Shown here in pieces: positions 42,152 to 51,521 of a DNA stretch of 64,000 nucleotides (position 1 is the first letter of the stretch; each line of letters opens with the position of its first letter). The notes below the pieces were generated by a model that was given only the letters and a program-made list of their open reading frames with translations, had not been told where the DNA came from and searched no databases. A program made the position numbers and the translations under genes. The DNA is from Blautia parvula (GTDB taxonomy: Bacteria > Bacillota > Clostridia > Lachnospirales > Lachnospiraceae): positions 124,001 to 188,000 of the forward strand of contig NZ_CP084061.1 in the NCBI RefSeq assembly GCF_020215665.1. Direction: 5' to 3'.

Positions 42152-42356
42152 AATATAATTCCCTTCCTTTCCCTGTGAGGACATTTGGCTGCGCAGGGGT
42201 GCGGAGGAGTTTCACCCGGCGTGGACGTTTGTCCTGTCACAAATAAGTTTTGTAATATCATTATATAACAAATATGTCGAAAATACATAAAAAAACTTAA
42301 AAAAACATGACATTTTTCAGTAAATCGCTAATTTTTATCAAAAACGCATGGAAAAC

Positions 42357-42383
42357 CTTACAAATCTGAAAGATAAATGTAAG
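42357..42383 (+). promoter_or_regulatory. Inverted repeat upstream of the Bce-type transporter
   Basis: CTTACA (42357-42362) and TGTAAG (42378-42383) form a perfect dyad with a 15-bp gap. BceR-type sites in Bacillus read TTACA-N4-TGTAA, so the arms fit but the spacing does not. TATGAT at 42416-42421 is a possible minus-10. A TGTCGAA heptamer lies near 42274. The 300-bp divergent region holds no gene. Confidence 0.4.
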
Positions 42384-42452
42384 TCAAATCGATGGGATGG
42401 ATTTTTAAACGGTTGTATGATAGAATCATCAATCAAGGAAGGAGTTACCATC

Positions 42453-43220
42453 ATGAATACAGTATTGGAAGTAGCGAATGTGGAAAAATATTATGGAAAT
42501 AAAAGTAACCTGACAAAAGCCCTGGACGGAATCAGCTTTTCTGTGGAGGAGGGTGAATTTGTGGGGATCATGGGAGCGTCGGGAAGCGGTAAGACAACAC
42601 TGCTCAACTGTGTCTCTACGATTGACCGTGTGACCAGCGGAAAGATCATCGTCAATGATATAGATGTGACAAGACTCAGGGGAAATCACCTTAATCAGTT
42701 CAGAAGAGAGGAGCTGGGTTTTATTTTCCAGGATTTCAACCTTCTGGATACATTGACCGCCTATGAGAATATTTCCCTGGCACTCACGATTCAGCGCATC
42801 AGCCCGGCGAAAATCCATAAGTCGGTAAAAGAGATCGCAGATAAGCTGGGAATTGAGGACATTTTAGAGAAATATCCCTATCAGATGTCAGGAGGCCAGA
42901 AGCAGCGTGTGGCCTGCGCAAGAGCCATGATAACAAATCCGCAGATCGTAATGGCCGATGAGCCCACAGGCGCTCTGGATTCCAAGTCTGCCAGGATGCT
43001 GCTGGAGAGCTTCCAGTATCTGAACCAACAGATGGCTGCCACGATCCTTATGGTCACGCACGACGCCTTTACCGCCAGTTATGCCAACAGGATTCTGTTT
43101 ATCAAGGACGGAAAGCTGTTCAATGAACTGGTAAGGGGAAGGGACACGAGAAAAGAATTTTTCAACCGCATCATCGAGGTGGTTACTCTCCTGGGAGGTG
43201 AGCTGAACGATGTTATTTAA
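42453..43220 (+). CDS. ABC transporter ATPase, BceA/MacB-like
   Basis: 255 residues from ATG 42453 with AAGGAAGGAG ahead; the frame extends upstream but has no earlier site. Walker A GASGSGKTTLLN (about residues 43-54), Q-loop FQDFNLL, signature SGGQKQRVACARAM, Walker B IVMADEPTGALDS and H-loop VTHDA are all intact. Length and sequence match BceA-type ATPases that pair with a ten-helix permease and a two-component system for peptide antibiotic resistance. Overlaps the permease by 11 bp. Confidence 0.95.
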   Translation: MNTVLEVANVEKYYGNKSNLTKALDGISFSVEEGEFVGIMGASGSGKTTLLNCVSTIDRVTSGKIIVNDIDVTRLRGNHLNQFRREELGFIFQDFNLLDTLTAYENISLALTIQRISPAKIHKSVKEIADKLGIEDILEKYPYQMSGGQKQRVACARAMITNPQIVMADEPTGALDSKSARMLLESFQYLNQQMAATILMVTHDAFTASYANRILFIKDGKLFNELVRGRDTRKEFFNRIIEVVTLLGGELNDVI

Positions 43221-45210
43221 GCTTTCGGTCAAGAATATCAGAAAGAGCCTGAAGGACTATGCTATCTATTTCATGACACTGATACTGGGGGTTGCCATTT
43301 TTTATATTTTCAACTCCCTGGATTCCCAGCAGGCCATGACGGATCTGTCCTCCTCCACAAAAGAGATCATACGGCTCATGATCACCATGTTAGGCGGGGT
43401 CTCCGTGTTTGTTTCCTGTATCCTGGCGTTTCTCATCGTTTACGCCAACAATTTCCTGATCAGGAGAAGGAAAAAAGAATTTGGGGTATATATGACACTG
43501 GGAATGGGAAAAGGGCAGATATCCAGGATCCTTGTGGGAGAGACCTTTCTCATCGGTCTTCTGTCCCTGGCAGTTGGACTGTTCATCGGCGTTTTGGGAG
43601 CGCAGTTCATGTCCGTGCTGGTGGTGAAAATGTTTGAGGTGGATATGGAGTCCTATGTCTTCGTATTTTCCAAAACGGCCTTCTTCAAAACGATTTTATA
43701 CTTTGGGATCATGTACCTGGCTGTCCTGGTCTTCAATACTGTCAGCATCTCAAAATGCAGCCTCATAGACCTTTTATCTGCCGGGAAGAAGACAGAGCAG
43801 ATCAAAATGAAAAAGCCGGCAGTCTGCATACTGCTGTTCCTTGCTTCCGCTGCGCTTCTGGGAGTGCTCTACTATCTGGTAGCTGTTACACCGGATAAGC
43901 TGGATACCGGTTCCTACGGGATCATCATTTTACTGGGCTGCCTGGCTACATTCCTGATCTTCTGGTCTCTGTCAGGATTTCTTCTGCACATGGTGAAGCG
44001 GAATAAAAAATATTATCTGAAGGATTTAAACGCTTTTGTTCTCAGACAGATCAACAGCAAGGTCAATACCACGGTGTTTGCCATGACAGTCATCTGCATT
44101 ATGCTTTTTATGACGATCACAGTGCTGTCAAGCGGTCTCGGAATAAACCACTCTTTCCGGGTATCTTTAGAGGAAATGACTCCGGTGGATGTGAATACGG
44201 AATATATGCCGCCTGAAGGGGAGAGCGCAGGGATTTCTGTTTCGGATAAACTGCAGGAGGAAGGATTTGACCTTACTGCTTTTCAGGATGACTATGTGGA
44301 TATGGGTATCTATGCCACAGACCAGCTCACCATGGGCATGACTATTGGGGAAAACATAGACGAGGTGACAAAGAATTTTATGTTCCTTGACGCGAATCTG
44401 CCGGAGGACATTGTAAAACTGTCAGATTACAACCGCCTTGCAAAGCTTTACGGCAGGGAACAGTATGAGCTTGGGGATGGGGAATATCTGGTGCTCTGCA
44501 ATATAGATGATGTGAAACTGCAGAGAGACAAAATGCTGAAAAAGGGGGAGAAGATCCGGCTGGACGGCGTGTCCTATTCACCCAGATACGAGGAATGCCA
44601 GGACGGTTTTCTCATGATGATGACCAACCGTATTAATCCGGGAATCTATATACTTCCGGACCATGCGGTAAAGGAAGCCTGGAGGACAGGCGGATTTCTG
44701 GCAGCCAATTATGCCGTGCAGGATAAAAAGGGCGTGGAGGAGACAGATATCAAGATCAACGCTGTGCGAAGAGAGAGCGGAATTTACAGCAATACCAGGA
44801 CAGATATTGTGTCTGCCAGCATGGGGCTTTCCACGATCATTACATTTGTAGCCATATACCTGGGAATCATATTCCTGATCTCAGGGGCAGCCATTCTGGC
44901 CCTGAAAGAGCTTTCGGAGAGTTCAGACAACCGTGAACGGTATGATGTGCTGCGCAAGATCGGTGCGGATGAGAGCATGATAAACCGCTCCCTGTTCAAA
45001 CAAATTGGGATATTTTTCCTCATGCCGCTCAGTTTGGCAGTGGTGCATTCCGTCTTTGGTCTGCAGTTTGTTAGGAAGATGATGATCACCATAGGAGAAG
45101 TGAACCGTTTCGGCTCCATTGTCACCACAGCGGCCGTTCTGCTGGTTATTTACGGCGGATATTTCCTCACCACATATCTGGGCAGCAAACGAATTATTCA
45201 GGGAAAATGA
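43210..45210 (+). CDS. FtsX-type ABC permease, BceB-like
   Basis: 666 residues from ATG 43210. About ten membrane helices in the BceB order: one at the N-terminus (YAIYFMTLILGVAIFYIF), three to about residue 180, two near 200-260, one at about 290 (TTVFAMTVICIMLFMTITV), a large extracellular domain of about 200 residues (310-530), and three at the C-terminus. The extracellular domain is the expected sensor of bacitracin-like or lantibiotic peptides. It is the partner of the preceding ATPase. The cognate kinase is most likely the BceS-like protein at 34811. Confidence 0.93.
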   Translation: MLFKLSVKNIRKSLKDYAIYFMTLILGVAIFYIFNSLDSQQAMTDLSSSTKEIIRLMITMLGGVSVFVSCILAFLIVYANNFLIRRRKKEFGVYMTLGMGKGQISRILVGETFLIGLLSLAVGLFIGVLGAQFMSVLVVKMFEVDMESYVFVFSKTAFFKTILYFGIMYLAVLVFNTVSISKCSLIDLLSAGKKTEQIKMKKPAVCILLFLASAALLGVLYYLVAVTPDKLDTGSYGIIILLGCLATFLIFWSLSGFLLHMVKRNKKYYLKDLNAFVLRQINSKVNTTVFAMTVICIMLFMTITVLSSGLGINHSFRVSLEEMTPVDVNTEYMPPEGESAGISVSDKLQEEGFDLTAFQDDYVDMGIYATDQLTMGMTIGENIDEVTKNFMFLDANLPEDIVKLSDYNRLAKLYGREQYELGDGEYLVLCNIDDVKLQRDKMLKKGEKIRLDGVSYSPRYEECQDGFLMMMTNRINPGIYILPDHAVKEAWRTGGFLAANYAVQDKKGVEETDIKINAVRRESGIYSNTRTDIVSASMGLSTIITFVAIYLGIIFLISGAAILALKELSESSDNRERYDVLRKIGADESMINRSLFKQIGIFFLMPLSLAVVHSVFGLQFVRKMMITIGEVNRFGSIVTTAAVLLVIYGGYFLTTYLGSKRIIQGK

Positions 45211-45237
45211 GAATAAGAAAAACCCGGACCTGCCATA

Positions 45238-45285
45238 CTATTTCTGTAGACAAAACGGTGTTAGAACCACCAAAAACAGAAATAG
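45238..45285 (+). other. Hairpin overlapping the ribosome site of the first CotF-like gene
   Basis: CTATTTCTGT (45238-45247) pairs with ACAGAAATAG (45276-45285); an inner GGTG/CACC stem lies between. The right arm touches the AGGAGG at 45284-45289. CATACTAT at about 45234 also resembles a sigma-E/K minus-10. Confidence 0.6.
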
Positions 45286-45297
45286 GAGGAAAATGTC

Positions 45298-45483
45298 ATG
45301 ACAGAACTTTCAGTACTTGACTTACAGAATCTGCGCCATCTGATCGGCGGATTTGAGACTACCCACTGCAAAATGCAGGACTATGCACACGAGGCACAGG
45401 ACCCACAGGTGAAACAGTTCTTCCAGAAGGCTGCACAGTCAGCTATGGAGAGCAAACAGCAGCTTATGCAGTATTTACAGTAG
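45298..45483 (+). CDS. Small CotF-like spore coat protein
   Basis: 61 residues from ATG 45298 behind AGGAGGAAAATGTC. Two amphipathic helices (LDLQNLRHLIGGFETTHCKMQDYAHEA and PQVKQFFQKAAQSAMESKQQLMQYL) match half of the helical coat F domain. It contains one Cys. Coat F proteins are abundant spore or ferritin-like structural proteins made in the mother cell. It sits 12 bp before a second CotF-like gene and the pair likely form a four-helix unit. Function rests on family resemblance. Confidence 0.7.
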   Translation: MTELSVLDLQNLRHLIGGFETTHCKMQDYAHEAQDPQVKQFFQKAAQSAMESKQQLMQYLQ

Positions 45484-45495
45484 GAGGTAGGAAAA

Positions 45496-45753
45496 ATGAC
45501 AGATAAGACAATGGTAGTAGATACCCTGGTTGGTATCAACGGTGAACTGGTACACTATGGTGAAATGATTCCCCAGACAGAAAATGCCCAGTTAAAACAG
45601 GCTTTAAAACAGATGAGAAACCAGAGTGAAATGTCACAGGAAGAGATCTATCAGATCGCCAGAGCAAAGAGCTATTACGTTCCCGCTGCGAAAGCGACAC
45701 CGGAAGAGATTTCTCATGTAAAAAGCGTACTGACACAGTTATCTGCACAGTAG
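45496..45753 (+). CDS. CotF-like spore coat protein
   Basis: 85 residues from ATG 45496 with TAGGAGGTAGG before it. All-helical; MVVDTLVGINGELVHYGEMI followed by QALKQMRNQSEMSQEEIYQIARAKSYYVPA is the typical coat F ending with the aromatic-Pro turn. A short C-terminal helix (PEEISHVKSVLTQL) follows. It forms a two-gene unit with the preceding gene and is closed by a terminator. It is a likely spore component made late in sporulation. Confidence 0.8.
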   Translation: MTDKTMVVDTLVGINGELVHYGEMIPQTENAQLKQALKQMRNQSEMSQEEIYQIARAKSYYVPAAKATPEEISHVKSVLTQLSAQ

Positions 45754-45807
45754 ACACTTCTCACACACCGCTGGCCTGCCGGGCACGGAGTAAACAGCAG
45801 TGCACAG

Positions 45808-45839
45808 GGACATCGGAACACATCCGGTGTCCTTTTTTT
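45808..45839 (+). terminator. Intrinsic terminator of the CotF pair
   Basis: GGACATCGGA (45808-45817) pairs with TCCGGTGTCC (45823-45832), followed by seven T. Confidence 0.92.
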
Positions 45840-45998
45840 CTTGACAAATCCCGCCAGATGCTACATACTGAACACATACCGTCAAAGGCAGCTCTGCCTT
45901 TTTTATCTGTTCAAGCAGCATTCCGCTGCGCCGGTATTCCCATAGAAAAAGAACGCGCAGAAAGGGTGTGATGCGTATTGCAGGCAGGAAAATAACAG

Positions 45999-46027
45999 TT
46001 GACAAGGAACGAAAAGTGTACTATTAT
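45999..46027 (+). promoter_or_regulatory. Sigma-A promoter of recA
   Basis: TTGACA (45999-46004), 17-bp spacer, TATTAT (46022-46027). The rest of the 350-bp gap before recA holds only the CotF terminator and no ORF that I can support. Confidence 0.88.
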
Positions 46028-46040
46028 GATAACAGCAATA

Positions 46041-46054
46041 CGAACATAAGTTCG
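46041..46054 (+). promoter_or_regulatory. LexA (SOS) box of recA
   Basis: CGAACATAAGTTCG matches the Gram-positive LexA consensus CGAAC-N4-GTTCG. It lies just after the predicted transcription start, where LexA would block RNA polymerase. Confidence 0.9.
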
Positions 46055-46108
46055 TAGAAATGACAGAAGAAGAAATTATTGAGATGAATCGAATAAAGGA
46101 GATTTCAA

Positions 46109-47248
46109 ATGGTCAAAGAAGATAAATTAAAAGCCCTGGATGCGGCCCTGGGACAGATTGAGAAGCAGTTTGGTAAAGGCTCTGTTATGAAACTAGGCGA
46201 TTCCTCTGTACATATGAATGTGGAGACAGTACCTACAGGTTCTCTCAGCCTTGACATTGCACTGGGTCTGGGAGGCATCCCGAAAGGAAGGATCGTAGAG
46301 GTCTACGGTCCGGAATCCAGCGGTAAGACCACCGTGGCGCTGCATATGGTGGCTGAGGTACAGAAAAGAGGCGGAATTGCCGGATTTATTGATGCAGAGC
46401 ATGCTCTGGACCCGGTATATGCCAAGCATATCGGCGTGGATGTGGACAATCTCTATATTTCACAGCCGGATAACGGGGAGCAGGCCCTGGAGATCACAGA
46501 GACTATGGTGCGTTCCGGTGCTGTGGACATTGTGATCGTGGACTCTGTTGCGGCTCTGGTTCCGAGAGCGGAGATCGAGGGTGATATGGGTGATTCCCAT
46601 GTGGGTCTGCAGGCGCGTCTGATGTCACAGGCTCTCCGTAAACTGACGGCTGTCATCAGCAAATCCAACTGTATCGTTATCTTTATCAATCAGCTCCGTG
46701 AGAAAGTCGGAGTTATGTTCGGCAACCCGGAGACCACCACAGGCGGCCGTGCCCTGAAGTTTTATTCCTCCATCCGTCTGGATGTCAGAAGGATTGAAGC
46801 TCTGAAGCAGGCCGGAGAGATCGTTGGAAACCGTACCAGGATCAAGGTAGTTAAGAATAAGATCGCGCCTCCTTTTAAAGAGGCAGAGTTTGATATCATG
46901 TTCGGCCAGGGAATCTCCAAAGCCGGTGATATCCTGGATCTGGCAGCAGATCTGGGCATTATCAATAAAAGCGGCGCATGGTATGCATATAAGGACGGAA
47001 AGATCGGCCAGGGACGTGAAAATGCAAAACAGTACCTGAAAGAAAATCCGGACGTGGCAGCAGAAGTGGAAGCAAAAGTCAGGGAACACTACGGACTTGT
47101 TGAGGGAAATACAGAAGAAGAAGACAAGAAAGGTGCAAAAGAGGAGAAAAAGGCTGACGCCAAAGCCTCTGACACAAAAGCACCGGATATGAAGGCCGCG
47201 GAGGCACCTGCAGCGCAGGGTGCGAAAAAGGAAAATGGGGTTGTATAA
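46109..47248 (+). CDS. recA: Recombinase RecA
   Basis: 379 residues from ATG 46109 with AAAGGAG upstream. Core motifs: Walker [24 protein letters not shown], Walker [16 protein letters not shown], and loop L2 region [26 protein letters not shown]. The C-terminal tail from about residue 335 is an unusual Lys/Ala/Asp/Glu-rich stretch ([20 protein letters not shown]) of about 45 residues. RecA pairs DNA strands and stimulates LexA cleavage. It overlaps recX by one base. Confidence 0.98.
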   Translation: MVKEDKLKALDAALGQIEKQFGKGSVMKLGDSSVHMNVETVPTGSLSLDIALGLGGIPKGRIVEVYGPESSGKTTVALHMVAEVQKRGGIAGFIDAEHALDPVYAKHIGVDVDNLYISQPDNGEQALEITETMVRSGAVDIVIVDSVAALVPRAEIEGDMGDSHVGLQARLMSQALRKLTAVISKSNCIVIFINQLREKVGVMFGNPETTTGGRALKFYSSIRLDVRRIEALKQAGEIVGNRTRIKVVKNKIAPPFKEAEFDIMFGQGISKAGDILDLAADLGIINKSGAWYAYKDGKIGQGRENAKQYLKENPDVAAEVEAKVREHYGLVEGNTEEEDKKGAKEEKKADAKASDTKAPDMKAAEAPAAQGAKKENGVV

Positions 47249-47859
47249 TGCTTGTCACAAAAATACAGGCTGTAACAAAACAAAAATACAGGATTGAACT
47301 TGACGGACAGCCCGCCTTTGTTATTTACAAAGGCGAGCTGTCTCGCTATGGAATAAAAGAAGGACAGGAGATTCCAGGACCGGTTTATCAGGAGCTTGTG
47401 GGACAGGTTCTCACCAAACGGGCCAAACTGCGCGCCATGCACCTTTTGGAGAGCATGGACCGGACCAGGGCGGAGCTTGAGAGAAAACTGCAGGCAGGTG
47501 AGTACCCCAGGGAAGCTGTGGAAGCGGCACTTGCGTATGTGGAATCTTTTGGATATCTGGATGACAGAAGATATGCCCGGCATTATGTGGAATGTAAAAA
47601 AGAGGGCAGAGGAAAAGCAAGGCTGAAGATGGAGCTGGCCCAAAAAGGTGTAGACAGAAGCATCATAGAGGAGGTTCTGGAGGAGGCGGAGCTGGATGAC
47701 TCCAGGGACACGATCCGGGAACTGGTAAGGAAGAGAAGAAGGGGCAGCGGCCCCATGGATGACAGAGAACGGCAGAGAATTTACGGCTATTTAATGAGAA
47801 AAGGTTTTTCCTCCTCTGATATTTTGTCCGTATTAAAAGAAAAAGAGGATTTTTGCTGA
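47248..47859 (+). CDS. recX: Regulatory protein RecX
   Basis: 203 residues from ATG 47248, sharing a base with the recA stop. RecX binds RecA filaments and restrains them. The helical repeats are visible: ALLYA-like LESMDRTRAELERKLQAGEYPREAVEAALAYVESFGYLDDRRYARHYVECKKEGRGKARLKMELAQKGVD, and a C-terminal third repeat. The coupling to recA is standard. Confidence 0.93.
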   Translation: MLVTKIQAVTKQKYRIELDGQPAFVIYKGELSRYGIKEGQEIPGPVYQELVGQVLTKRAKLRAMHLLESMDRTRAELERKLQAGEYPREAVEAALAYVESFGYLDDRRYARHYVECKKEGRGKARLKMELAQKGVDRSIIEEVLEEAELDDSRDTIRELVRKRRRGSGPMDDRERQRIYGYLMRKGFSSSDILSVLKEKEDFC

Positions 47860-47911
47860 AAAATCTTGGACAGATTTCACATACTTGTCTTTTAGAAAAA
47901 TAGGTTTTATG

Positions 47912-47940
47912 TTGACTTTTCAGTAAAAACAGTATAAAAT
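47912..47940 (+). promoter_or_regulatory. Sigma-A promoter of rny
   Basis: TTGACT (47912-47917), 17 bp, TAAAAT (47935-47940), 48 bp before the GTG start. Confidence 0.78.
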
Positions 47941-47987
47941 TAAACTGTTGTATTTGTACAATGAAAACTAAATAAGGAGGTGCTCCT

Positions 47988-49547
47988 GTGGCAATCTATG
48001 TAATAGTTGCAATTGTTGCTGTGGTAATCACGCTGCTGATTGCAGTTCCTGTTACAGCCAACATTTCAGTTAAGAAAAAAACTGAAAAAGATGCTGAGAC
48101 GATCGGAACGGCAGAAGTAAAAGCAAGAAGCATTATAGATGAAGCATTGAAATCTGCGGAAACGAAGAAACGTGAAGCTCTCTTAGAAGCAAAAGAAGAA
48201 AATCTCCGTACTAAAAATGAGTTGGAGAAAGAGACAAAAGAGAGACGGGCAGAACTTCAGAAGTATGAGAAGCGTGTTTTATCCAGAGAAGAAGCAGTGG
48301 ACAAGAAGGCTGATGCCCTGGAAAAACGAGAAGCAGATTATACAGCAAAAGAAGCCGAGCTAAAAAAGAAAGAAAAGAAAGTCGATGAATTACATGACCA
48401 GAGAGTACAAGAGCTGGAGAGAATTTCCGGCCTGACCTCCGAACAAGCAAAAGATTATTTGTTAAAAACTGTTGAGGACGAAGTAAAAATTGACACTGCC
48501 AAGCTCTACAAGGAATTGGAGAGCAAAGCAAAAGAGGAAGCCGATAAGAAGGCCAAGGAATACGTGGTGACAGCCATTCAGAAATGTGCGGCAGACCATG
48601 TATCGGAAGCTACAATTTCCGTTGTACAGCTTCCAAGCGATGAAATGAAGGGCCGTATTATCGGTAGGGAAGGACGCAATATCCGAACTTTGGAAACACT
48701 TACGGGCGTAGATCTCATTATTGACGATACCCCGGAAGCAGTCGTATTGTCCGGTTTCGATCCGATCCGGCGTGAAGTAGCACGTATTGCGCTGGAAAAA
48801 CTGATTGTGGACGGAAGAATTCATCCGGCCAGAATCGAAGAGATGGTGGAAAAGGCACAAAAAGAAGTAGAGACCATGATGAGAGAAGAAGGTGAATCCG
48901 CAGCCCTGGAAGTTGGCGTACACGGTATTCATCCGGAATTGATCCGTCTGCTGGGACGTATGAAATTCCGCTCCAGTTACGGCCAGAATGCTTTAAAGCA
49001 TTCTATTGAGGTGGCACAGCTTGCCGGCCTTTTGGCGGGTGAAGTTGGGACAGACATTCGCATGGCTAAACGTGCAGGTCTGTTACATGACATCGGAAAA
49101 TCCATCGATCATGAAGTAGAAGGTTCCCATATTCAGATCGGTGCTGACTTATGTAGAAAATATAAAGAGTCCCAGGTGGTAATAAATGCCGTGGAATCCC
49201 ATCATGGAGACACGGAACCCACATCACTGGTGGCTTGCATTGTACAGGCTGCTGACGCGATCAGCGCGGCAAGACCTGGTGCTAGAAGAGAAACTTTAGA
49301 AACATATACCAACAGATTAAAACAATTAGAAGACATAACAAACTCTTTCAAAGGAGTGGACAAATCTTTTGCTATTCAGGCAGGTAGGGAAATTCGAGTG
49401 ATGGTAGTACCGGAACACGTAACAGATTCCGATATGGTACTGCTGGCACGGAATATTTCAAAACAGATTGAAGCTGAACTGGAGTATCCGGGACAGATCA
49501 AGGTTAATGTGATTCGGGAGAGCCGCGTAGTAGATTACGCAAAGTAG
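47988..49547 (+). CDS. rny: Ribonuclease Y
   Basis: 519 residues from GTG 47988 with AAGGAGG 8 bp before. RNase Y is the membrane-anchored endonuclease that begins mRNA decay in Firmicutes. N-terminal helix ([20 protein letters not shown]), a long coiled coil to about residue 190 (Lys/Glu/Ala rich), a KH domain ([36 protein letters not shown]) and an HD domain with [17 protein letters not shown]. Monocistronic, with a terminator. Confidence 0.97.
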   Translation: MAIYVIVAIVAVVITLLIAVPVTANISVKKKTEKDAETIGTAEVKARSIIDEALKSAETKKREALLEAKEENLRTKNELEKETKERRAELQKYEKRVLSREEAVDKKADALEKREADYTAKEAELKKKEKKVDELHDQRVQELERISGLTSEQAKDYLLKTVEDEVKIDTAKLYKELESKAKEEADKKAKEYVVTAIQKCAADHVSEATISVVQLPSDEMKGRIIGREGRNIRTLETLTGVDLIIDDTPEAVVLSGFDPIRREVARIALEKLIVDGRIHPARIEEMVEKAQKEVETMMREEGESAALEVGVHGIHPELIRLLGRMKFRSSYGQNALKHSIEVAQLAGLLAGEVGTDIRMAKRAGLLHDIGKSIDHEVEGSHIQIGADLCRKYKESQVVINAVESHHGDTEPTSLVACIVQAADAISAARPGARRETLETYTNRLKQLEDITNSFKGVDKSFAIQAGREIRVMVVPEHVTDSDMVLLARNISKQIEAELEYPGQIKVNVIRESRVVDYAK

Positions 49548-49564
49548 GCTGGACCGGGAAAGAT

Positions 49565-49618
49565 GTGCAGAATGCTGCGATGATATTTTATATATCACTG
49601 CAGATTCTGCACTTTTTT
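49565..49618 (+). terminator. Intrinsic terminator of rny
   Basis: GTGCAGAAT (49565-49573) pairs with ATTCTGCAC (49604-49612), with an inner TGATAT/ATATCA stem, followed by TTTTTTATT. Confidence 0.92.
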
Positions 49619-49740
49619 ATTGCAGAGAAAGATGGCTGCAGGGCCTGTTTACCCGGGAGCAGCGGCGGAAGAAAAAAGATGTGACAGACAGGAGCGTACT
49701 AATCGCAGGGGGCAGGGCATAGAATATATAGGGTGAGATT

Positions 49741-50310
49741 ATGAAAAAATATTTGAATGTGTTTTTCCTCCTGTACTTAGGAGGATTTGTAGTGGGGGTG
49801 CTTTGTTGTAATTTTTTGAGGAGTTATGCGGGGTATCAGACCAGTCTGCTGGGGGTCTATCTGGCAGACAGGGCGGCGGGAAGTGTTTCCGGGAGCGGGA
49901 TCTTTCTGCGGTTGTTTGAGAGAAGAGGTGTCTGGTTTTTGTTGTATCTGATCAGCGGGGTGACGCCTTTTGGGATTCCGCTGGTGCTTGGGGGACTGCT
50001 TTGGCTGGGGTTTCTGGGCGGGAATCTGCTGACTGTGTTTTTGATGGAATATGGGATTCGCGGAATCGGGGCCGCGCTTGCCTGCTTTTTTCCTCAGGGG
50101 CTTTTTTATGTGCCCTCTGTGCTGCTGTTTTTCTTCTTCATTGTGCAGATGAGCCAGAAGTATTGGGGGAAGGGTATTCGGGTGAAGGCGGACTACAGGG
50201 CATACCTTTTTTTTATGACCGGGATTGGTATCTTATTCCTGCTGGCTCTTTTTATGGAAAGTTATGTCAACCAAAATGTGCTGAGTTTTGTAATTGAGAG
50301 GTTTTTATAA
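49741..50310 (+). CDS. spoIIM: Stage II sporulation protein M
   Basis: 189 residues from ATG 49741, weak GGGTGAG site. Five hydrophobic helices (VFFLLYLGGFVVGVLCCNFL; FLLYLISGVTPFGIPLVLGGLLWLGFLGGNLL; VLLFFFFIVQM; YLFFMTGIGILFLLALFM) match SpoIIM, the membrane component of the DMP complex that drives engulfment. It directly precedes xerD, as spoIIM is close to xerD (ripX) in Bacillus. The sequence is divergent, so the name rests on topology, size and position as well as sequence. Confidence 0.8.
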   Translation: MKKYLNVFFLLYLGGFVVGVLCCNFLRSYAGYQTSLLGVYLADRAAGSVSGSGIFLRLFERRGVWFLLYLISGVTPFGIPLVLGGLLWLGFLGGNLLTVFLMEYGIRGIGAALACFFPQGLFYVPSVLLFFFFIVQMSQKYWGKGIRVKADYRAYLFFMTGIGILFLLALFMESYVNQNVLSFVIERFL

Positions 50311-50435
50311 AAAATTAACAAAATATTAACAATTTCAAATTTACCACATCTGGTAGACATAAATAGAGCTTTTTCGATATGTTGTGGAAATGTAAAAAAA
50401 GCCTGAAAAACAAGAAAAACTTTGGAAAAATCCGT

Positions 50436-50465
50436 TTGCTTTTTCTATGGAAGTTGATATATAAT
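50436..50465 (+). promoter_or_regulatory. Sigma-A promoter of xerD
   Basis: TTGCTT (50436-50441), 18-bp spacer, TATAAT (50460-50465), in an AT-rich gap of 215 bp. Confidence 0.65.
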
Positions 50466-50525
50466 TTCATTATGATTTGGAAAGGTATGGCCTTTTACAA
50501 TTAACTTAACGAGGGATAATCATAC

Positions 50526-51410
50526 ATGAAGTGCGAGATTGAAGAGTTTATAGCCTATTTACATAACACCAAAGGCACTTCCAAAAATACAGAAGTATCC
50601 TATGAGCGGGATTTGCGAAAGATGGATCAGTTTCTGAGGAACGAAGGAGTGGACAGGGTTCAGGATGTGACTGCCACGAATCTGAATTCTTATGAGATGT
50701 ATTTGGAGCGGGAGAAGTTCGCTGCTTCCACCATTTCCAGGAGTATCGCGTCTATGCGCGCTTTTTTTCAGTATTGCTGCCAGCAGGGAATGCTTTCGGA
50801 GAATCCGGCAGACATATTGAAGGCGCCTAAGATCGAAAAGAAGATGCCTGGGATTCTTACTGTAGAAGAAGTCGATTTGTTGTTGAACCAGCCAAAGGAA
50901 AATACAGCCAAGGGTGTCCGGGATAAAGCCATGCTGGAGCTTTTATATGCCACAGGAATCCGGGTCAGTGAGCTGATCGGACTGAAGCTGGAGAATATAA
51001 ATTTAAAACTGGGATACATCACCTGCGAGGCCAGCGAGAAGGAGAGGGTAATACCTTTCGGAAACGCGGCGAAGAAGGCGGTGAAGGAGTATCTGGAGCA
51101 GGCAAGGGAGGAGCTTTTAAGCCATAAGGAAAGCGACTGCCTCTTTGTTAATTGTTCCGGAAAACCTATGAGCCGGCAGGGATTCTGGAAGGTGCTGAAG
51201 ACCTATGCCTCTTCTGCCGGGATTCAGCAGGATATCACACCACATACGCTGCGGCATTCCTTTGCAGCCCATCTGGTGCAGAACGGTGCGGATCTGAAAA
51301 GTGTACAGGAAATGCTGGGACATTCTGATATATCCACCACCCAGATTTATCTGAATATGAATGTGAATAAAATCAGGGATGTGTATCTGAAAGCGCATCC
51401 GAGAAAATAG
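50526..51410 (+). CDS. xerD: Tyrosine recombinase XerD
   Basis: 294 residues from ATG 50526. XerD with XerC resolves chromosome dimers at dif. The SAM-like N-terminal domain spans residues 1-90. The catalytic domain carries Arg in ATGIRVSELIGL, HTLRHSFAAHL (His-x-x-Arg) and the Tyr in HSDISTTQIYLNM. Size, absence of phage genes nearby and the spoIIM neighbour indicate the housekeeping recombinase, not a phage integrase. Confidence 0.92.
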   Translation: MKCEIEEFIAYLHNTKGTSKNTEVSYERDLRKMDQFLRNEGVDRVQDVTATNLNSYEMYLEREKFAASTISRSIASMRAFFQYCCQQGMLSENPADILKAPKIEKKMPGILTVEEVDLLLNQPKENTAKGVRDKAMLELLYATGIRVSELIGLKLENINLKLGYITCEASEKERVIPFGNAAKKAVKEYLEQAREELLSHKESDCLFVNCSGKPMSRQGFWKVLKTYASSAGIQQDITPHTLRHSFAAHLVQNGADLKSVQEMLGHSDISTTQIYLNMNVNKIRDVYLKAHPRK

Positions 51411-51450
51411 AGGACCTGAAAAGATATGAGTTTTCGGGTTCTTTCTTTTT
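51411..51450 (+). terminator. Intrinsic terminator of xerD
   Basis: AGGACCTGAAAA (51411-51422) pairs with TTTTCGGGTTCT (51431-51442), with two G-U pairs, then TTCTTTTT. Confidence 0.9.
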
Positions 51451-51465
51451 GGCAGGAGAAACAGG

Positions 51466-51517
51466 AAAGGCATTTGCCTCCGAGTGTGATGTTCGGAAGC
51501 AAATGCCTTTTGTTTTT
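51466..51517 (+). terminator. Second, tandem terminator-like hairpin
   Basis: AAAGGCATTTGCCTCCGA (51466-51483) pairs with TCGGAAGCAAATGCCTTT (51493-51510) with one mismatch, followed by TGTTTTTG. It makes xerD read-through into aroF antisense unlikely. Confidence 0.85.
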
Positions 51518-51521
51518 GAAC

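Noticed and set aside
50526-51410. Phage or genomic-island integrase
   Set aside because: Size, motifs and the spoIIM neighbour indicate housekeeping XerD; no phage genes or attachment repeats are seen nearby.
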